Shown here: in pieces, positions 59,954-64,000 of the stretch
Layout: every line of letters begins with the position of its first letter
Numbering within the stretch: position 1 is the stretch's first letter
Origin: Eumeta japonica
Taxonomy: Eukaryota > Arthropoda > Insecta > Lepidoptera > Psychidae
DNA: 64,000 bases
Direction of reading: 5' to 3'
Assembly (NCBI GenBank): GCA_005406025.1
Contig: BGZK01001033.1
Span: 160,567 to 224,566, forward strand
Translations under genes and position numbers: made by a program
Notes under the pieces: generated by a model
Told to the model about the DNA's origin: nothing
What the model saw: the letters and a program-made list of their open reading frames with translations, nothing else
Database searches by the model: none

Positions 59954-60585
59954 CTCTGCCGAGCGCCTTTCACTTTATCCCTACTCCGCGGCCGGCTGCA
60001 ATGCAACATGCGTCATCCAATAAATGGACGAAAAAATGTCAGGCGATGGAAAAAGTTTCACTTTAAAAAACATAAAAATAGTTACGTAATAATAATAAGC
60101 GTCTTGAGATACGCACACCGTAACATCTGATCCCCATACTAAACAACAAGGCTTATTCTAATGAGTATGAGATAGTTAATAAAATACTTACAGTATGGAT
60201 TCGATCATGCATCGTTTTGCAAATATCCATTTTCAATGATATATAAATATATATAATTGAAAATATACTTATAAATAATAAAAGGGGCGTTCTTAATAAA
60301 GTGAGAATGAGGTACAAATTTTTGAAACTAAAAAGTAAACACTGGGTGGACAAGCTGGAATATCGACAAAATTTCGAAAAAGGAAATAATCGAATATCTT
60401 TATTTTTTAAAAATGGAACTCTTTTGTTTGCAACCCGTCGTAGCGTGTGGTTGAAAATGGAAAAAAAATAATTGCATAAAGGGGCGGTCGCGGTAGAATA
60501 TCTCGACCATGGAGATACTGTTTGGACTCTTTGTATGCAGAATGAATAAAAAAACGACGTAACGAAATTCGAAAGAAATGGCAAA
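59954..60585. other. No gene seen
   Basis: GC-rich for about 60 bp past the 106-bp repeat, then AT-rich. The 143-codon minus frame (60153-60584) is Phe/Ser/Tyr-rich with no motif. Confidence 0.5.
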
Positions 60586-60740
60586 CTAGCAAAAATTGTT
60601 TTGTTCCATCAAAATAGTGGCTCGGCTCACGGGTGTGGCGTTGCTCTGACAGCTAGTTGAGATGCTGGCTTTGAAATACTCGAGTATCCTCCATGTCGAC
60701 GCGACCTTGCTTGTAGTAATTTTTATGTATTTCCAAGATT
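60586..60740. other. Unrecognised GC-rich segment next to the mariner fragment
   Basis: Holds minus-strand frames without stops, for example one reading STWRILEYFKASISTSCQSN. The composition differs from the AT-rich flanks and suggests an inserted repeat, but I cannot assign a family or show that it is coding. Confidence 0.25.
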
Positions 60741-60750
60741 GAAGTAGTAT

Positions 60751-60884
60751 CTTAAAGGACAAAAATTCAAAGGTGATGAAGCAGTAGCCGCTAAAATACA
60801 AGAACTTTTAGGCACTCAGGATGAGTTTTGGAAAAAAGATATGCCAAGTGTATTATGCTAAAAGGCGACTATGTCCGGATATAA
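60751..60884 (+). pseudogene. mariner transposase C-terminal fragment
   Basis: One frame reads LKGQKFKGDEAVAAKIQELL then GTQDEFWKK; after a one-base frame change it continues RYAKCIMLKGDYVRI and stops at 60884. Mariner-family transposases end with L-KGKKF-(N/D)EEV...QEFF...F-GI--L--RW-KCI-L-GDYVE, so this is the last roughly 45 residues. The catalytic DD34D region lies upstream in intact genes and is absent here. No terminal inverted repeat was identified. It is a dead fragment. Confidence 0.78.
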
Positions 60885-61164
60885 AATAATATTTAGTAAA
60901 AGTTACCGGCAATTTACTTCTTCTCACTTTCAATTGAACGTACCTCTTATAATCCAAATAAATTCTTTATAAACAAGTTATTTCATATCTTTATTACAAA
61001 AAGTATCATTCGCTAAATGGATGGGAGCAAAAAATACGGCACTTTAATTTACTGCTATTTGTACTGATAATTTAAAAATGGGTACTTTTTTTATTATCTT
61101 ATCCAACGTTGAGGTACTGAAGAGGCAGCGTCATCTCGGAATATTTCGTTTCACATTAAACGAG

Positions 61165-61235
61165 CAAGGGGCGGTATCTGAGTGGTCAACACGTTTCTCA
61201 CCAAGGAAGGTAATAGATTGAATTCGTACACGAAA
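61165..61235 (+). repeat. Possible tRNA-derived SINE fragment
   Basis: TATCTGAGTGGTCAACACG resembles a type II tRNA A box (GAGTGGTYAA), and AGATTGAATTCGTA about 45 bases later is a poor B-box match. No cloverleaf can be drawn with confidence, so this is not called a tRNA gene. Confidence 0.3.
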
Positions 61236-61534
61236 TGACCAAGGGTATCTTAATTTAAGTCGAATTAAGCAAACCGTTCCAAGTTCCAGAAGGAGCGTTA
61301 CGCCACCGATACCAGCTGTCGTCACTGCGCGTTGACAAGCTCCCTCTCTCTACCGTCTTTCTTCTTCCCAGCCTATTTTCCATGTTCCTTAAGGTCGGTT
61401 TTCCTAGTCCTTTTAGGCCATTGTGAACGCTTTTGTGTTGTTTCCGGCAGCAAATCCATCTTCAAAATAACCCCTATACCGGATGTCTTCAGGCAGCCGA
61501 CGACAAGCCTCTTCGATTTGAAAGAAAAATCTGA

Positions 61535-61860
61535 AAAACGGTTGACCCTGCAGGCCATCTATGAAACTTCTCGCTATGGTATTTATCCATATACGTCTTT
61601 AAGCTCCTTGAATTACAAATATTGTTTATAAGTACTTGAGCTTTTCGAACTCAAAAAATTGGAAAGAGGGTTGATCTTGTAGACCATACCTATAACTTCT
61701 TACTAATCTCGAGCTCAAAGCGTTCAATATTAAAGTAACAGTAAATTATTGAGCTCATCATGCTGAAAATATTGATTTTGATGCTTTTTCAAGTTCTCCA
61801 AGCTCAAAAGTATAATCCAAATATGTTCTAAGCTATTCGAGTTAAAAAATCTAAATATAT
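61535..61860. repeat. Degenerate repeats with GAGCTC words
   Basis: A segment near 61535-61575 (CGGTTGACCCTGCAGGCCAT) recurs diverged near 61664-61704 (GGGTTGATCTTGTAGACCAT), about 129 bp apart. TTGAGCTT, CGAGCTCAAAG, TTGAGCTC and AAGCTCAAAAG words recur through 61640-61820. It is probably part of a decayed tandem or transposon array. Confidence 0.55.
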
Positions 61861-63174
61861 TAACGTTTTATTAAACTACGATCTATTTACAACGCGTTGT
61901 TCGATTTTTGATTTTTTTATCTGCTTTACGGCATCCGACACAGTTTTTTTAAACAAAAAAATATTAATGAAAACCAAACATCAATCCATTAAGAGTTGAT
62001 CTACGGTTGTCATTTTGAAAATATTTTTTTTTTTTTAATTTCTCGTTAACGGTATTTTTAAGAGATACCGTTAACGAGAAATTAACTTAAGATGAACCCA
62101 CTGATTTTGATGTGGTTCAAAACGATTGACGTTGTTTTTTAAACAAAAGAGGTAAAGTTGCCTACATTTTGAAATTTATGGGTGTAATATCTTAAAAAAT
62201 ATTCTAAAAACACACTTTTAAAAAAGTATTTCTCCTGCAATAGCTCTTGAACGAATTAACCGATTTTGATTCATTTAACAAAAATCAACGTCGTTTCTAA
62301 GGAGAACCGGATAGATTATGGGTAGAGTAGTCTAAAAGTACAAAAAAAAAACATTTTTGCGAAAATTTTATTTTAAAGATTTTCGAAATTAGTTTTACGT
62401 AGCAGAAAGTGTAGATCTGATGAAAACTCGATTTTCGAAATTGACTGAAAACAGTAACTACACAATTTTATGAAAATTATTCAATTTTCATAGAAAGAAG
62501 TTAAAAAAGTAACACCGTTCATTAACGTGTGCCATCAAGACGTCTCGAAGCCATAAGCAACAGTAATTATAATTTGCCGGTTTTGCTGAGTTTTTATACG
62601 GAATTTCTCGTCAATAGCAGTTGCACATGCAAAGATAAATCCATGAGCATAAAATATTAATGAATGAGACGATTAAAGACGATCATCTTACTATTTGAAA
62701 ATGGGCCAAAATGAAAATACAAAAGGCGTATATACGCCGTATATACGGTGAAATATTATAATAGTGAAATTGTGTCGGTGATACTATCAAAACGAATGAA
62801 AATACTGTGGTCGCTAATATCAACAAATAATACTTATTCCTCTTTAATTTTTTAATAATTGTATTTAATAGATTGATGAATAGACGCAATGGAATCACAT
62901 AGACATATGTTTTAATCGTCAGCAAGATGCCCTATGCAAATCGTTCCTATTGTACAATGCATACTCATAGAAACTACTCATCGCAACTTCGTGCAACCCC
63001 GATTGCACGACTCGCTTCTAGTTGCTTCTGTGCGTAACATCATGAACAAAAACTAAATAGGAATATATCGATATTTCAGAATTTTCACGTAACTTTATCT
63101 AAGCACTGAAATCGTCAAGAAATACCTAACTCTTACCGAGAAAATCTAAGAAAACCGAACGAGATTCTTACCGC
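61861..63174. other. No gene seen; decayed repeat-like units
   Basis: Contains the 20-bp hairpin and, around it, related phrases such as CCACTGATTTTGATGTGGTT and AACCGATTTTGATTCATTTA, each followed by an AACGTCGTT-like word. These suggest diverged tandem copies of a transposon segment. No coding was found. Confidence 0.4.
62036..62084. repeat. Hairpin, perfect 20-bp arms
   Basis: Arms 62036-62055 (TAATTTCTCGTTAACGGTAT) and 62065-62084 are perfectly complementary with a 9-base loop. It is embedded in AT-rich repetitive sequence. Confidence 0.92.
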
Positions 63175-63320
63175 CGTGCGTGACGTCACACTAGCTTCGC
63201 GGTGACGTCACAGTAAATCCACGGTCCGCCGGCGGCTGCTTTTAAACAGAGCGGACGGTGAGCTAAGCCCAGTTTACGAGTCCGTCCGTCCGGAATGACG
63301 GGGCCGGATTGTCCGTATCG
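63175..63320 (+). promoter_or_regulatory. Candidate promoter with two CRE sites
   Basis: Two identical GTGACGTCACA-type elements carry perfect CRE cores TGACGTCA at 63181-63188 and 63203-63210, 22 bases apart (about two helical turns). Downstream, TTTTAAAC at 63240 resembles a TATA box, and CCAGTTT with its A at 63271 is an Inr-like site 31 bases later, the usual TATA-to-start distance. Known biology: CREs bind CREB/ATF bZIP dimers. The promoter call is inference; no coding exon was recognised downstream in the window. Confidence 0.35.
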
Positions 63321-64000
63321 CGGTACCGCAGACCGCCGGCCCGCGCAATTACACTGTTATTCCATGTTTAGTGGCCTATCCGACCTCTATGGACTTAACT
63401 CATGTTGATTGGATTCCGATACACCCGTAGGCTCGGCCGGGCCGCCGCGTCGCGCGTCCGCGCCGAAGCTTTAAGATTATTCGCCGGATCGGTGTTTGGA
63501 GCTTTTCGTTACAATAAAAGAATTATAGCTCATTTGAAAGATGTCTATTGTCACACGTCCGATCTAATACCGAAATCTTTTATTGCGTCTCTAACAGCTT
63601 CTCTAATAATTGTGTGCGTATATGTATCTACCGGCCTATTTGATTGCCTACTCTTTTATCTTTATGTCTGTCGCATTACGATCTCACTTTTGATTTCGCT
63701 GCCAATGTGCTCCTAATACCAACAGTATTAGAAGCACATTGTCTCGGTAGCTATTCTAATAACGTTTTCGGTTCTATTCCAAGTCTAATCTGTCAACCTA
63801 ACGAACTATATCGTTGGTATCGTCAGTCTTGGTATCGCTTTTAATTCCTATCCCGGTCGCGATCACGATGTTCGTTCTCGGCTTACTGTCGATGCATAAG
63901 ATATTAGATACGTCCATACTAAATTTTACACTAAAATGGATAATCGTTCCATGCGCATACAGGCATTACATTAAAGGTAACAACTCGCGTACGTGGTACT
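63321..64000. other. Right edge; no gene recognised
   Basis: A GC-rich segment to about 63500 (GGCTCGGCCGGGCCGCCGCG), then AT-rich DNA with the 17-bp hairpin. A 104-codon plus frame (63402-63716) shows no recognised motif; a first exon of a gene continuing past the window cannot be excluded. Confidence 0.4.
63703..63741. repeat. Hairpin, 17-bp arms
   Basis: CAATGTGCTCCTAATAC (63703-63719) pairs with 63725-63741 at 16 of 17 positions across a 5-base loop (CAACA). Confidence 0.88.

Noticed and set aside
60153..60584. 143-codon minus frame
   Set aside because: Phe/Ser/Tyr/Ile-rich composition as expected from AT-rich non-coding DNA; no domain and no support from context.
61165..61235. Intact tRNA gene
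   Set aside because: The A-box match is fair but the B box is poor and no cloverleaf forms; kept only as a possible SINE fragment.
63402..63716. 104-codon plus frame after the candidate promoter
   Set aside because: No recognisable domain. It spans a GC-rich to AT-rich change, so it may be chance; noted only in the description of the right edge.
1..64000. Bacterial features (operons, CRISPR, riboswitches, origins)
   Set aside because: Composition, transposon types, microsatellites and gene density are those of an insect nuclear genome.

Overview
The window is AT-rich animal nuclear DNA, most likely from a moth or butterfly. The support for Lepidoptera is indirect: several interspersed-repeat types that I recall as common in lepidopteran genomes (elements ending in GGAACCCTAAAAA, elements ending in a GAAGCCGCG-type box, and Jockey/CR1-type LINE tails). 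No database search was possible. There are no operons, CRISPR arrays, rRNA genes or convincing intact tRNA genes.

Coding content is very low. The only open reading frame I am willing to call a real gene is a single-exon gene on the minus strand at 43509-44288. It encodes a 259-residue acidic, probably intracellular protein that I do not recognise. Everything else with protein similarity is dead transposon sequence: a decayed LINE with endonuclease and reverse transcriptase remnants (8656-10645), two LINE ORF2 C-terminal remnants (12897-13200 and, on the minus strand, 31560-31800), a LINE 3' end (45190-45328), a P-element-type transposase fragment (57199-57556, minus), a mariner transposase C-terminus (60751-60884) and a possible PIF/Harbinger remnant (49304-49701, minus).

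Layout. 1-8.6 kb: AT-rich DNA with four GC-rich islands. 8.6-16.3 kb: LINE remnants, an island, a roughly 770-bp repeat and a long hairpin. 16.3-24.2 kb: quiet DNA, an island, then a GC-rich block (22.7-24.06 kb) with a duplicated unit, probably the 5' part of a retrotransposon. 24.2-43.3 kb: quiet DNA broken by islands and dispersed repeats. 43.5-44.3 kb: the gene. 45-64 kb: transposon remnants, more islands and, near the right edge, a possible promoter with two consensus CRE sites.

The main pattern besides repeats is a set of roughly 100-450 bp GC-rich islands that do not look coding and that carry homeodomain, forkhead, TCF-type or CTCF-type motifs. This is what a gene desert or large intron around a developmental regulator would look like, but conservation cannot be seen from one sequence. 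I did not find convincing evidence for a previously undescribed biological system. The best leads are the orphan gene, an 81-bp-arm hairpin at 16092-16267, and a 106-bp repeat whose two copies lie 2.75 kb apart, one of them joined directly to a P-type transposase remnant.
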